From NCBI GenBank assembly GCA_004321715.1, contig SGYN01000004.1:27206-91205 (forward strand): a stretch of 64,000 bases of DNA, in the 5' to 3' direction. The DNA is from a bacterium. GTDB lineage: Bacteria > Fidelibacterota > Marinisomatia > Marinisomatales > TCS55. The position numbers and the translations under genes were made by a program. Shown one piece after another: positions 55,912 through 64,000 of the stretch (its first letter is position 1; each line of letters starts with the position of its first letter). The notes under the pieces are model-generated. The model worked only from the letters and a program-made list of their open reading frames with translations. It ran no database searches and was not told where the DNA came from.

Positions 55912-56451
55912 ATGAATGATATATCAAAATTTTTAACCAAAGATCAATCAAAAAGTCCAATTAATATTACCAAAGTAATACATGTTCCAGCTGATGACGT
56001 TTGGGATATTATATCTGAACAAAGCAATCTTGAAAAATGCCATCCTTTTTGTAAAGAAAATCCAACTATTAAATGGCCTGGAGTTAATGCAAGAGATGAA
56101 ATACACTATCTAAATGGATGGATATTTGAAAGAACATTCGTCCGATGGATAGATAAAGTTGGATATGATTTATTTATAGGAAGAAATAAAGGTAAAAGAA
56201 GCTTTGTTTCATGGAGAATTAAACCTATTAATACCCATAGTTGTTCTTTGTCTATAAGTGTTTATATGTACAAATTAGATTATATACCAACTATCTTTCG
56301 CTGGATTCCCCATGTGGTTTATGTTCGACCTTTATTAAAGAAATACCTTTTATCGGTTACTGGTGGATTTGAATACTATCTTCAAACTGGAAAATCTGTT
56401 TCTCACAATCAATTTGGAGTTCATCCTTGGTTTTCTGGGAAAAATAGTTGA
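55912..56451 (+). CDS. SRPBCC/START-like protein
   Basis: 179 aa, no signal peptide, so cytoplasmic. The N-terminal pattern I-N-I-T-K-V-I-H-V-P-A-D-D-V-W-D-I-I-S, followed by L-E-K-C-H-P-F-C and a long beta-sheet with W-R-I-K-P and a C-terminal helix, is the polyketide-cyclase/dehydrase (SRPBCC) fold, a hydrophobic-ligand pocket. Starts 16 bases after the SGNH gene. Ligand unknown. TGA stop. Confidence 0.78.
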   Translation: MNDISKFLTKDQSKSPINITKVIHVPADDVWDIISEQSNLEKCHPFCKENPTIKWPGVNARDEIHYLNGWIFERTFVRWIDKVGYDLFIGRNKGKRSFVSWRIKPINTHSCSLSISVYMYKLDYIPTIFRWIPHVVYVRPLLKKYLLSVTGGFEYYLQTGKSVSHNQFGVHPWFSGKNS

Positions 56452-56542
56452 TAAAAATAAATAACTATTTTAGATAGTTAGAATAATTAATATAATTTTA
56501 CTATAGCTATTATTACTATTTAATATTATTGAAAGGAAAAGT

Positions 56543-56890
56543 ATGGATTATTTATTATTGACAAATGATGCATTAAAGATTGTTGTAGGTGCATCTATCT
56601 TTTTTGTTTGGGTTGTTCGTTATCAGAATATTGTGGAAGAGTTTAAACAATATAAACTACCAGAATGGTTACGTGATATAGTGGGAATCTTTAAGATAGC
56701 TTTTGCAATTATGTTGCAAACATCTTCTGCTCACCTTGTTATGTTAGGATCTGCAGGTATTGGAACGCTTATGGTTGCAGCTTTAATAACTCATATTCGA
56801 GTAAATACTCCATATTTTAAAAGAATTCCTGCAATTTCATTATTGCTTATCTGTGTTATCTTGTTCGTTGTTGAATATTCACTATTATAA
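56543..56890 (+). CDS. DoxX-like small membrane protein
   Basis: 115 aa with GAAAGGAAA site. Four predicted TM helices (about 9-25, 44-62, 66-84, 96-114), with the internal K-L-P-E-W-L-R and F-A-I-M-L-Q patterns of the DoxX/MauE-like superfamily. Some members take part in redox or quinone-linked processes; the role here is unknown. Confidence 0.65.
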   Translation: MDYLLLTNDALKIVVGASIFFVWVVRYQNIVEEFKQYKLPEWLRDIVGIFKIAFAIMLQTSSAHLVMLGSAGIGTLMVAALITHIRVNTPYFKRIPAISLLLICVILFVVEYSLL

Positions 56891-56905
56891 TCATTTAATA
56901 ATTTT

Positions 56906-56980
56906 ATGAACAAATTATATATTAAAATTGGAATTGCTGTTGTTATCATAATCTGGTGGTTATTTAATAGATTTATGTAG
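56906..56980 (+). CDS. Possible 24-aa hydrophobic peptide
   Basis: M-N-K-L-Y-I-K-I-G-I-A-V-V-I-I-I-W-W-L, a single TM helix in 24 codons, 15 bases after the DoxX-like stop. No ribosome site, and it overlaps the end of the convergent gene. Could be chance. Confidence 0.22.
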   Translation: MNKLYIKIGIAVVIIIWWLFNRFM

Positions 56981-57658
56981 TTTTTCTCTACCTATAAAAT
57001 AGAGCAAAGCGCAAAATAATAGTGCGATAGTTACTATTATAATAAAGTAGTATGGCCAATCAGGCATTAGTAAAGAAAAGTTCATTCCTGGTGGTTTGAA
57101 GCGAGTAAACATATAGTTTGAACCAATCGTGATGTTTATCAATCCTATAATACATATGATAAAAACCATAGTATATACTGTACTATAATAGTCTTTAAAA
57201 GTAGGTCTATAACCATTGATATATAATGATATGCCAAAATATAGTAAAACACCATGATGGCCATAATATCTTAATAATACATACCATGGTTCTGCCCCCA
57301 TCATGATTGTATTTACGAATGCTGCAGTTGCGGACCAAATTCCAACGTAAAAAATCCAACATTGTATTTTTCTAGATGGTTTGTACAAATAAATGGGTAT
57401 TACAAAGCTAGTTAAGTAAGAAATTTCTAAGGGAAGAGTTTTTATGATTGTCCATTCTCTATGAAAAATAGATAGAATTTGGAATATGATTTCAATTAAC
57501 ATAGGAAGAAATCCTAATAATAAATCTATAAGACGGAAATCGTACCTGTGTATTCTACGTATCATTAATAGTAGAGCAATAATAGCTAACGTAATTATTG
57601 TATGGCTTAAATGCTTTGAGGGAAGATTTATAAAGACATTGATTATATCATTTATCAT
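56960..57658 (-). CDS. YwaF-like (TIGR02206) integral membrane protein
   Basis: 232 aa with about seven TM helices. The layout (two helices, W-x-x-x-x-x-x-L-P-L, then a helix and Y-G-H-H-G-V-L-L-Y with P-T-F-K-D-Y) matches the TIGR02206/YwaF family of uncharacterised membrane proteins, which share the L-P-L-x-x-C-x-x region and the paired histidines. Here the usual Cys is replaced in L-P-L-E-I-S-Y. Convergent with the DoxX-like gene; function unknown. Confidence 0.75.
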   Translation of the reverse strand: MINDIINVFINLPSKHLSHTIITLAIIALLLMIRRIHRYDFRLIDLLLGFLPMLIEIIFQILSIFHREWTIIKTLPLEISYLTSFVIPIYLYKPSRKIQCWIFYVGIWSATAAFVNTIMMGAEPWYVLLRYYGHHGVLLYFGISLYINGYRPTFKDYYSTVYTMVFIICIIGLINITIGSNYMFTRFKPPGMNFSLLMPDWPYYFIIIVTIALLFCALLYFIGREKLHKSIK

Positions 57659-57751
57659 GGGTATTTAAGATATTACTACAGTTTATTTTTACAATCACGT
57701 TTTCTATGTAGAATCATTGAGCTTAGAGTATGTAAAATAATAGTATTAAAT

Positions 57752-58120
57752 ATGAGATTTGCTATTGAAATAGGAAGTATTATCATTATGTGCATCTTTT
57801 ATATCGGTGTTGGTGTGAAGCATTTTACAAATCCAATGTGGTTTGTAAAAATTGTTCCTCCGTTCCTTCCCTATAAATTATCATTAGTATACATATCTGG
57901 CTTTTTTGAAATATTGTTTGGAATAATGCTACTTTTTCCAATCACAAGGTATATTGCCGCTTGGGGGCTAATACTCTTGTTAATAGCTGTTTTTCCAGCA
58001 AATATATACCTAGCTATGACAAACGGTGCCGCCCTCAACACTACGCCATTGATTGCTTGGGGTCGTTTGCCATTTCAATTTCTCTTTATTGCTATTGCAT
58101 ATTGGCATTCTACTGTATGA
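57752..58120 (+). CDS. DoxX-family membrane protein
   Basis: 122 aa, four TM helices. Signature: G-V-K-H-F-T-N-P-M-W-F, I-V-P-P-F-L-P, S-G-F-F-E-I-L-F-G, F-P-A-N-I-Y-L-A and the end W-G-R-L-P-F-Q. This is a well-conserved small DoxX subfamily of unknown function. Ends with TGA. Confidence 0.88.
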   Translation: MRFAIEIGSIIIMCIFYIGVGVKHFTNPMWFVKIVPPFLPYKLSLVYISGFFEILFGIMLLFPITRYIAAWGLILLLIAVFPANIYLAMTNGAALNTTPLIAWGRLPFQFLFIAIAYWHSTV

Positions 58121-58158
58121 ATTTATGTTCCATATATGCGTGTAATTAATATAACATA

Positions 58159-59307
58159 ATGTGTCTTAAATATATTTTGTCATTTATTATTCTATTTTCT
58201 TTTGAATTTGCCAAAGGACAAAATTCTGTGTGCTTTACTATTGAAGACAATCCAGATATAAATAATATCGCATTTACTGATTTTACAAAATATGTTCGTG
58301 TGCTGGATTGTTTTAGCGTGTATGCTGAATCTTCTATATCCGATGCAAAAGTGTTACATGCTGCATCTATTGCTGCAGAGTTACTAGATAATGATGAGGA
58401 TGGAGAAGTAGATGACCCTTTATTAAAAATTGAGCTTAATACTAATGGAGCTCTTATTCCAATTTTCTCATACGATGGTTCTCCTGCTATGGATAATTTT
58501 TTTGACCACTATAATGGAGATGGGGTTTCAGCTGTATTATGGAGAGACGAAATTGATCCTAACAATCCAGGATACTGGGGTTCGGATGCTACTGTAGAAG
58601 AAATAGTTCATGTTATTAATGTGGTAGGTCATACAAATATATATCCTTCTGCTTTTTCTGTCCAACCAAACTCATCATTACTTACGGAAGCAATGGATGT
58701 AGCTAGAGGAGGGCAGTTTATTCAACATCCAGGAACGTATCCGGAAGAGGCGTGGTATCATTATGATGACTATACTTGTGATTATGAGTGTATGGCCATA
58801 GAATACCTTTATTGGTGCATTGTAACTGATATGGGTATTCTTTCCGATAATCAAACTTGTTCTGGAATTGCAAATGAGTGGGAGCCATGCACTCCTCAGC
58901 TATTTGAAGAGATTGATACCCTGATGTTTTCTTTAGTTAATGATTCCGTTTTCCTCTTACCTCAATTAGCACCAGACGGAAATTATTGTCCTGCAAGTGT
59001 TGAATTAGGACATGAGAGTAGATTACCAGATTCATTTCAACTTTTTTCCGCTTATCCTAATCCATTCAATCCAGAAACAAATATTAATTATACAGTACCA
59101 AGAGGCAGTGTATTTCGAATGGAAATAATTGATATTCAAGGAAATGTTATAAGTACATTAATAGATAATAAAATTTCTCAAGGATATGGCCAGATTAAAT
59201 GGGATGGACGAGAAAAAACTGGTCTTATGGCCTCTTCTGGCATCTATTTTTATCGATTATCATCCTCTACTTTTATTGAAACAAAAAAATTAATTTTGTT
59301 GAGATAA
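58159..59307 (+). CDS. Secreted protein of unknown function with T9SS tail, possible metal site
   Basis: 382 aa with signal peptide (to about A-K-G-Q). The core has D-N-D-E-D-G-E-V-D-D (Ca-like loop), V-E-E-I-V-H-V-I-N-V-V-G-H, A-M-D-V-A-R-G-G and a Cys-rich segment (D-Y-T-C-D-Y-E-C-M-A-I-E-Y-L-Y-W). The E-x-x-x-H pattern plus the second His and a following E could form a metal site, but this is not classic HExxH and I cannot name a family. The tail is A-Y-P-N-P-F-N-P-E-T-N ... S-S-G-I-Y-F-Y ... K-K-L-I-L-L-R. Confidence 0.85.
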   Translation: MCLKYILSFIILFSFEFAKGQNSVCFTIEDNPDINNIAFTDFTKYVRVLDCFSVYAESSISDAKVLHAASIAAELLDNDEDGEVDDPLLKIELNTNGALIPIFSYDGSPAMDNFFDHYNGDGVSAVLWRDEIDPNNPGYWGSDATVEEIVHVINVVGHTNIYPSAFSVQPNSSLLTEAMDVARGGQFIQHPGTYPEEAWYHYDDYTCDYECMAIEYLYWCIVTDMGILSDNQTCSGIANEWEPCTPQLFEEIDTLMFSLVNDSVFLLPQLAPDGNYCPASVELGHESRLPDSFQLFSAYPNPFNPETNINYTVPRGSVFRMEIIDIQGNVISTLIDNKISQGYGQIKWDGREKTGLMASSGIYFYRLSSSTFIETKKLILLR

Positions 59308-59329
59308 GTCTTTTTTAGAATAATAATTG

Positions 59330-60193
59330 ATGGCGCTATTTAAGATATATTTATTTCTATACCTTTTTGGTTTCCTTGTTCCTCAAAAAACAACTCATCC
59401 AGTTTTAAAAAATATTAAACTTCCAGTTACGATTGCTCATCAAGGTGGAAATAAAGAGTTTCCAGATCAATCTATGATGGCATTTGATAACTCAGTTAAT
59501 TTGGGCATTCAGATTTTAGAATTGGATATACATAGAACGCAGGATAGCGTATTAGTGATTCATCACGATGCGTCGATTGAACGATTGACTAATAAAACTG
59601 GGATAATTAAAGAAATGACTTGGGAGGATTTGCAGGGCGTAGATGGAGCCTATAACTGGACAATCAATGGAGAAGATTATCCATATCGCGAAAAAGGAGT
59701 CAAAATTATATCATTAGCACAGCTAGTAGAAAAATATCCAGATAAATTATATGATATAGAAATTAAACAGCGCGACCCGCCGATTGAATACGATTTATGC
59801 AACATGCTTAGAAAATATGATTTAGCAATCGATCAAGCGATTGTTGCATCATTCTATGATGAAACAATTAATCGTTTTCATGATGTTTGTCCTGAAGTTG
59901 CTATATCTCTTTCTGTAGATAAGGGAACAAAATTATACATCTTAAGTAGGGTGGGGTTGGAGCGATTACTTCCAATTAATGCGGTTATTGCACAATTACC
60001 ATTGCAATTCCCTTCTCCTTTGGGAGAACTAAGTCTGGATAAACGTTATATCAATGCTTTTTCTAAAGGGGATAGGCAAGTGTGGGTGTGGACAGTAGAT
60101 GATTCAGTTAAAATGCGGGAAGTTCTCGAAATGGGTGTACATGGAATTTTAACGGATAGACCAAATATATTAATGAGCGTTACTCAAGAATAA
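59330..60193 (+). CDS. Glycerophosphodiester phosphodiesterase (GDPD), secreted
   Basis: 287 aa from ATG 59330 (TTG 59327 is also in frame). Signal peptide to about Q19. The TIM-barrel GDPD motifs are present: A-H-Q-G-G with catalytic His37, E-L-D-I-H with metal ligands Glu64 and Asp66, V-I-H-H-D with catalytic His79, Y-D-I-E-I-K near 145, and the end V-H-G-I-L-T-D-R-P. It hydrolyses glycerophosphodiesters to glycerol-3-phosphate and alcohol. Oddities: the usual H-R-G is H-Q-G here and the P-E-N-T motif is P-D-Q-S. It converges with the propeller gene, overlapping at 60180-60193. Confidence 0.93.
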   Translation: MALFKIYLFLYLFGFLVPQKTTHPVLKNIKLPVTIAHQGGNKEFPDQSMMAFDNSVNLGIQILELDIHRTQDSVLVIHHDASIERLTNKTGIIKEMTWEDLQGVDGAYNWTINGEDYPYREKGVKIISLAQLVEKYPDKLYDIEIKQRDPPIEYDLCNMLRKYDLAIDQAIVASFYDETINRFHDVCPEVAISLSVDKGTKLYILSRVGLERLLPINAVIAQLPLQFPSPLGELSLDKRYINAFSKGDRQVWVWTVDDSVKMREVLEMGVHGILTDRPNILMSVTQE

Positions 60194-62579
60194 ATCCATG
60201 ATATAAACCCATATAATAGGGCAGTAGAAATACAGCTCCATTAGCTAAAACACGACCATCGCCACCAGTATCCAATCGCCATGGATCACGATTCCAATGA
60301 TTGAAATGTGATTCATCTACAGGAATTACTTTTCCATTCTTTCTATAGCCACTAGCGCTCATATCGTTATCATCAAATGTTCTTGTTGATGGATGAAACA
60401 TATTTATATCAATACGATGACTATTTGTATGTTTCCAATTAAATCGATCTAACGGAAACCTAACAAGCGTCTCTACGGATTCATCTAGCCATTCTGGATA
60501 AGGTTCAAGCTTGTATTCTCCCCATGGATCTTCAAATATCAAACCATTGCAAGCAGCTACAAACGCAAAATTGAAAAAAGGGTTTAATTCTGGAGCTTCT
60601 TGTTGCCATGCCATCCAAAACGAAAAAGCATACCTTGAACGCAATTCTGGATCAGTTTCATAGTTAACTAGATTATAATAGCACATAAAGGCCATTTCAT
60701 CATCTGATTGATTTCCAGTTCCAAATCCTCGTTGAAATTTCATATCTGTCATGTTTTGAGCATAGCCATGTTTGTCTATGAGCATTTGTGCAATTTCGCG
60801 GTATTTATTATCACCAGTAATATGAGCTGTTGTTACCAGGTAAGATAAAAGGCTTAAAGAATTTAAACCTCGTTCTACAAACCATCTTTTATCGAAGTTT
60901 AATTCTTCAGGACTATATCGAGCCCAGCGAGTAGGAGTACCATCGTGTTCCATTAATTGAAATCCATGTTCAATAATATGATCTGTCAAACCTTTAATCT
61001 GTTCTCTTACACGCTCTTTTTCATATTCAGTATCCGCAACAAGATCATAATACAAAGCATAAAGGAAATAATGTCCATCTAGCTCATCTGAGCTAGTATC
61101 GGTTTTATAATACCATTTTTTATCAGCACTTACAGGCCAACGTGGTTCATATACTTTCCACATTGTATCATCAGTTTCTCTTTTATGCTTATCCCTTTCG
61201 ACTCTACCAATGTTTGGGTCAGGTCCACTAGTTGGTAATACAGTGCGAGCTACATAACCAGGAGGAGGCGAATGGGCATTGCCTTGGGTAACATCACCCA
61301 GAAAAACCATGGCATCAAATGCTTTTTTTGCTCGAACTTTTGCTTGAATACTTCCTGTTGCTGCATAAGCAAAACATTCCGCTGCTCCATACATACTTGT
61401 CCAAAGACCATCATTATCACTATCGTATTGTTTCCAATTCTTTTTAACACCAGGGTTTTCCATGGTGACTTCTAAAACAAACTCATATGGTGTTCTTCTA
61501 GAATATCTATCTATTTCATCTTCATACCATTTTGCTTTTTCAGCAAGAGTAAAGGGTTTATGTTGAATTACACTAATTCCATTAGGTGTTGCAAACCAAG
61601 CATCTCCATTTGGGGTTACAGTTATTGATCGAATATAATCATCCGGTAGCCAACGTTTTCCTTGACGATATTCCCATACTTCTCCATCGTAATGTATTGC
61701 ACCTTTAGACGTTCCGAACCAAATATCGCCAGAAATACCAGCAGCCATTGTTGTAAAATCGTTAAATGGAAGGCCATCATCACCTGTTAATAAGTGCCAG
61801 GAATCATCAAAATATCCTACTCCTTGAGGAGTTGCAAACCATAGTCTACCCAAAGCATCGATTGTAACTGCTCTTGAATCACGCAAGGCCCAACTACTTT
61901 TTTTATTATAGGGTAGTACATGTTCCCAGCCTTCTTTAAGTGATTTAAGTTTAAATAATGCTGAATCTGTTGCTACATATGAAAATCCTGAACCAGATAC
62001 GGCTATCTGTCTAATATTATTTGAAGGTATTTTTAATTCTACAGGTCTAGTATTTGGAGAGAAAGGAGGTTTTGAAGATTGCTTAAATATATTACCATAT
62101 CTTCTCTCAAATAAGATGATATCATTTGAAGTCGCAAGCATAATATTATTAAAAAAACTGAGATCATTATTTTTTAAAGGAATTATGTATCTAGACGGAA
62201 CTGTAATGGTTTGATCCAATCTTCCATTTTTAACAATATAAATTTTGCTATTAAATAGCATATTATTATTTTTTTCTTCGCCACTTAATATAGCCAGTTC
62301 ATTACCGTTGGAAGCTAGAAGCCAAGTATTAGTATTTTCTAATCCATCAATTTTTACCCATTGTTTATTTGAGTAAGCTAAAATCCCTTTTGATGTAGAA
62401 ACAAAAACCGTACCATCGTTTGTAGATGCGATATCTCTAATATCATTACTTGGAAGACCGTTATCTGAATTAAATATAATTCGCTGTTCTTGTAAAAAGG
62501 TCCCAATAGATTGAGCATTAGGTGTGTTTCCAAAAAGGAATATAATTAATATGTTGAAAACTGAAATTAATCGAATCAT
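60180..62579 (-). CDS. Secreted beta-propeller fused to a helical-barrel (glycosidase-like) domain
   Basis: 799 aa with signal peptide (to about P-N-A-Q). Residues ~30-360 are a Reg_prop-type propeller as in hybrid two-component sensors: G-L-P-S-N-D-I-R-D-I-A, G-L-P-F-N-D-F-T-T-M-A, G-D-I-W-F-G-T-S-K-G, W-F-A-T-P-N-G-I-S-V. But there is no TM helix or kinase behind it. Residues ~365-799 are helical with W-T-S-M-Y-G-A-A-E-C-F-A-Y-A and paired-helix patterns resembling an (alpha/alpha)6 barrel, as in several glycosidases. No T9SS tail, so probably periplasmic. Function not assigned. Confidence 0.78.
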   Translation of the reverse strand: MIRLISVFNILIIFLFGNTPNAQSIGTFLQEQRIIFNSDNGLPSNDIRDIASTNDGTVFVSTSKGILAYSNKQWVKIDGLENTNTWLLASNGNELAILSGEEKNNNMLFNSKIYIVKNGRLDQTITVPSRYIIPLKNNDLSFFNNIMLATSNDIILFERRYGNIFKQSSKPPFSPNTRPVELKIPSNNIRQIAVSGSGFSYVATDSALFKLKSLKEGWEHVLPYNKKSSWALRDSRAVTIDALGRLWFATPQGVGYFDDSWHLLTGDDGLPFNDFTTMAAGISGDIWFGTSKGAIHYDGEVWEYRQGKRWLPDDYIRSITVTPNGDAWFATPNGISVIQHKPFTLAEKAKWYEDEIDRYSRRTPYEFVLEVTMENPGVKKNWKQYDSDNDGLWTSMYGAAECFAYAATGSIQAKVRAKKAFDAMVFLGDVTQGNAHSPPPGYVARTVLPTSGPDPNIGRVERDKHKRETDDTMWKVYEPRWPVSADKKWYYKTDTSSDELDGHYFLYALYYDLVADTEYEKERVREQIKGLTDHIIEHGFQLMEHDGTPTRWARYSPEELNFDKRWFVERGLNSLSLLSYLVTTAHITGDNKYREIAQMLIDKHGYAQNMTDMKFQRGFGTGNQSDDEMAFMCYYNLVNYETDPELRSRYAFSFWMAWQQEAPELNPFFNFAFVAACNGLIFEDPWGEYKLEPYPEWLDESVETLVRFPLDRFNWKHTNSHRIDINMFHPSTRTFDDNDMSASGYRKNGKVIPVDESHFNHWNRDPWRLDTGGDGRVLANGAVFLLPYYMGLYHGFILE

Positions 62580-62633
62580 AAATAAATAAAATATTGTATT
62601 ATTTTACATGAATATAATCTAAAAGTGAATCAA

Positions 62634-62741
62634 ATGTCACGTTATAGATTCCATTTTAGCTTAATTAATGATGATTGTGATTTATATATTGCAACAAGTT
62701 TAGAAATTTATAGAACGAAAGAGTATTATATTTACCCATGA
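62634..62741 (+). CDS. Possible 35-aa ORF overlapping the DUF2914 start
   Basis: M-S-R-Y-R-F-H-F-S-L-I-N-D-D-C-D-L-Y, ending in an ATGA overlap with ATG 62738, the usual sign of translational coupling. No clear ribosome site. Could be a leader peptide or chance. Confidence 0.25.
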   Translation: MSRYRFHFSLINDDCDLYIATSLEIYRTKEYYIYP

Positions 62742-63436
62742 TTCTAGGACTAATATCCGATCCATCTTTTATCCCAGTTACTATAGCATTTACTCTAGTT
62801 GCCTTGTTTGCCTATTGGCAAAAGTTAAATAAATATATTATCCATTTATCAATTGTCTATCTTGCTTTTATTATTGTTACTGCTATGTCATACAATAGCT
62901 TCGATAACGATGCAGTAGCGGATCCTTATATTGCTATAGAAGATTCAACAGATAATAATGCTGATAAAAATATAGGACTAAGTTTGGAAAACACTAGTCC
63001 AAATGTTATTAAACCTGAACCTTCCACATCTATTATTGTAAAAGAATATATTCCAAAAGAAGAAAATATTGATGATTCACCAAAGACAATATCTGTGAGA
63101 AGGCTAATTGTATGTGAAAATATAAATTTTAACCTAAGGAAACCTATAAGAATTCGAGATACATTTTTAGATACCACATCAAAAATATTTTGTTTTGCTG
63201 GTATAAAGAATCCCGATAAGTCTGAAAACATTTCTCACTATTGGGAACATAATGGACAGTCTTATGCTAAGGTATATATGAATATTAGTATATCTGAATA
63301 TTTCCGCTGTTGGTCTTACATAACGCCTAATGATAACTCAGCTGGCCAGTGGTCTGTATCTGTTATTGATGATCAAAATAATATACTGGAGAAACAGGAA
63401 TTCACAATTGAACCATATGTTGATAAAGCGAATTAG
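62738..63436 (+). CDS. Membrane-anchored DUF2914 protein
   Basis: 232 aa. Two N-terminal TM helices (about 3-25 and 30-50), an Asp/Ser-rich linker, then a DUF2914 domain (~125-228): V-C-E-N-I-N-F-N-L-R-K-P-I, I-F-C-F-A-G-I, I-S-H-Y-W-E-H-N-G-Q, R-C-W-S-Y-I-T-P, G-Q-W-S-V-S-V-I-D. Relatives usually have a periplasmic DUF2914 domain with unknown role. The next gene starts 20 bases before its stop. Confidence 0.85.
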   Translation: MILGLISDPSFIPVTIAFTLVALFAYWQKLNKYIIHLSIVYLAFIIVTAMSYNSFDNDAVADPYIAIEDSTDNNADKNIGLSLENTSPNVIKPEPSTSIIVKEYIPKEENIDDSPKTISVRRLIVCENINFNLRKPIRIRDTFLDTTSKIFCFAGIKNPDKSENISHYWEHNGQSYAKVYMNISISEYFRCWSYITPNDNSAGQWSVSVIDDQNNILEKQEFTIEPYVDKAN

Positions 63437-64000
63437 TCTCTTAGGAGTAAAATTAATATTATTATTTATTTTATTTCCTACTTGTAATAAAGAAATAAAA
63501 TCATATTCAAATATTCCAATCGTATGGAAGGAAATAAATTGGAATAAATATGATGGGATAAAAGTTTTGGAAGGAAGAAATAACTCATTACCAATAAATG
63601 CATGGGTTGCAATAGTAAATAATAGAGATCCCAATGTAAAAATTGATGTAATCGCATCAGATGACTTAGACCGTAAAGAAACTTTATCGCAATTTTCAAA
63701 AAATTATGAGGCTAAAGTTGTTGTCAATGGGGGATATTTTCTTATGAATAAAAACCCTTCTGAACATGTAGGGTTATTATATGTAAACAATAAAACAATA
63801 TCTCCAGCATTAAAGTCATTAATTAGAAATGATAAACGATATTATACGGCTAGAGGAGCATTAGGTTTTTTGGATAATGGGGATATTGATATTGCATGGG
63901 TTACAAGCAGGAATGATTCGTTATTTTATTTTCCAGAACCTGTAGAAAATTCACCAAATAATCCGGTTAATTCATTTGATTTTAATAAATCGTTATATTG
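63417..64000 (+). CDS. Phosphodiester-glycosidase-like (NAGPA) lipoprotein, 3' end outside the window
   Basis: ATG 63417, overlapping the DUF2914 gene by 20 bases, opens a frame with no stop before the end of the window (194 complete codons). Lipobox F-P-T-C (Cys23). The segment A-K-V-V-V-N-G-G-Y-F and the preceding N-A-W-V-A-I-V with later R-G-A-L-G-F are hallmarks of the NAGPA/phosphodiester glycosidase family (PF09992), which uncovers GlcNAc from phosphodiester-linked sugars. The C-terminal half is missing, so the assignment rests on the N-terminal motif set. Confidence 0.8.
   Translation, partial: MLIKRISLLGVKLILLFILFPTCNKEIKSYSNIPIVWKEINWNKYDGIKVLEGRNNSLPINAWVAIVNNRDPNVKIDVIASDDLDRKETLSQFSKNYEAKVVVNGGYFLMNKNPSEHVGLLYVNNKTISPALKSLIRNDKRYYTARGALGFLDNGDIDIAWVTSRNDSLFYFPEPVENSPNNPVNSFDFNKSLY

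Noticed and set aside
1..64000. tRNA, rRNA, riboswitch, insertion sequence or prophage
   Set aside because: No cloverleaf, conserved rRNA stretch, transposase or phage gene was recognised by eye; a tool scan could still reveal small RNAs.

Overview
The window looks like a chromosomal segment of an AT-rich bacterium of the Fibrobacteres-Chlorobi-Bacteroidetes (FCB) group. The best guess is a marine Candidatus Marinimicrobia (SAR406) or Ignavibacteria/Calditrichota-type lineage. This rests on three things: the low G+C judged by eye, at least ten proteins ending in a type IX secretion (T9SS)-like tail (YPNPFNP ... SGIY ... K-K-hydrophobic-K), and many short-lipobox lipoproteins, TonB receptors with carboxypeptidase-regulatory-like N-termini and a PorV/PorQ-family barrel. 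The assignment is inference. I found no rRNA, tRNA, CRISPR array, insertion sequence or phage gene. No intergenic gap exceeds about 160 bases.

Layout. 1-3750 (+): end of a TPR protein, a PAF-acetylhydrolase-like lipoprotein, CutA, and a two-TM K+ channel with an RCK domain. 3763-6655 (-): an orphan secretin with a long C-terminal extension, preceded by a lipoprotein. 6693-14058 (+): a secreted HExxH metalloprotease, a TlpA-like thioredoxin protein, a very unusual 1165-aa serine/arginine-rich protein with two PAN/Apple-like cysteine modules, and an NTF2-like protein, with clear terminators. 14113-16578 (-): a tight operon of TlpA thioredoxin, outer-membrane barrel and beta-propeller lipoprotein; the barrel gene carries an in-frame TGA just after its signal peptide. 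16687-18453 (+): an FG-GAP/ASPIC-UnbV surface protein.

18474-34573 (-) is the most coherent system: seven genes, five of them overlapping by 1-7 bases. They encode a GH13 neopullulanase-like enzyme, a parvulin lipoprotein, a TonB receptor, a 1239-aa T9SS-tailed protein with a ladder of Ca-binding motifs, a PorV/PorQ barrel, a starch-binding-like multidomain protein and a GH97 alpha-glucosidase. With the divergent CBM48-GH13 amylase (34681-37611) this resembles a starch utilisation (Sus) locus that has no SusD gene; the 1239-aa protein and PorV occupy the place where SusD would be.

37635-48000 (+): CotH-LTD surface protein, methyltransferase, a 43-aa small protein, a dockerin-beta-lactamase-fold protein, a tRNA-queuosine mannosyltransferase-like enzyme, a proline iminopeptidase-like lipoprotein, an acidic Cys-module T9SS protein, and a GH18 chitinase. 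47490-60193: beta-helix protein, lipoprotein, TonB receptor, two SGNH hydrolases, a LamG lipoprotein, SRPBCC, small membrane proteins (DoxX-type, YwaF-like), a T9SS-tailed unknown and a glycerophosphodiester phosphodiesterase. 60180-64000: a beta-propeller plus helical-barrel secreted protein (-), a DUF2914 membrane protein, and the start of a phosphodiester-glycosidase-like lipoprotein that runs off the window.

Overall this is a surface-digestion region: glycan and protein hydrolases exported by T9SS, TonB receptors to import oligomers, and periplasmic or lipoprotein enzymes to finish the job.
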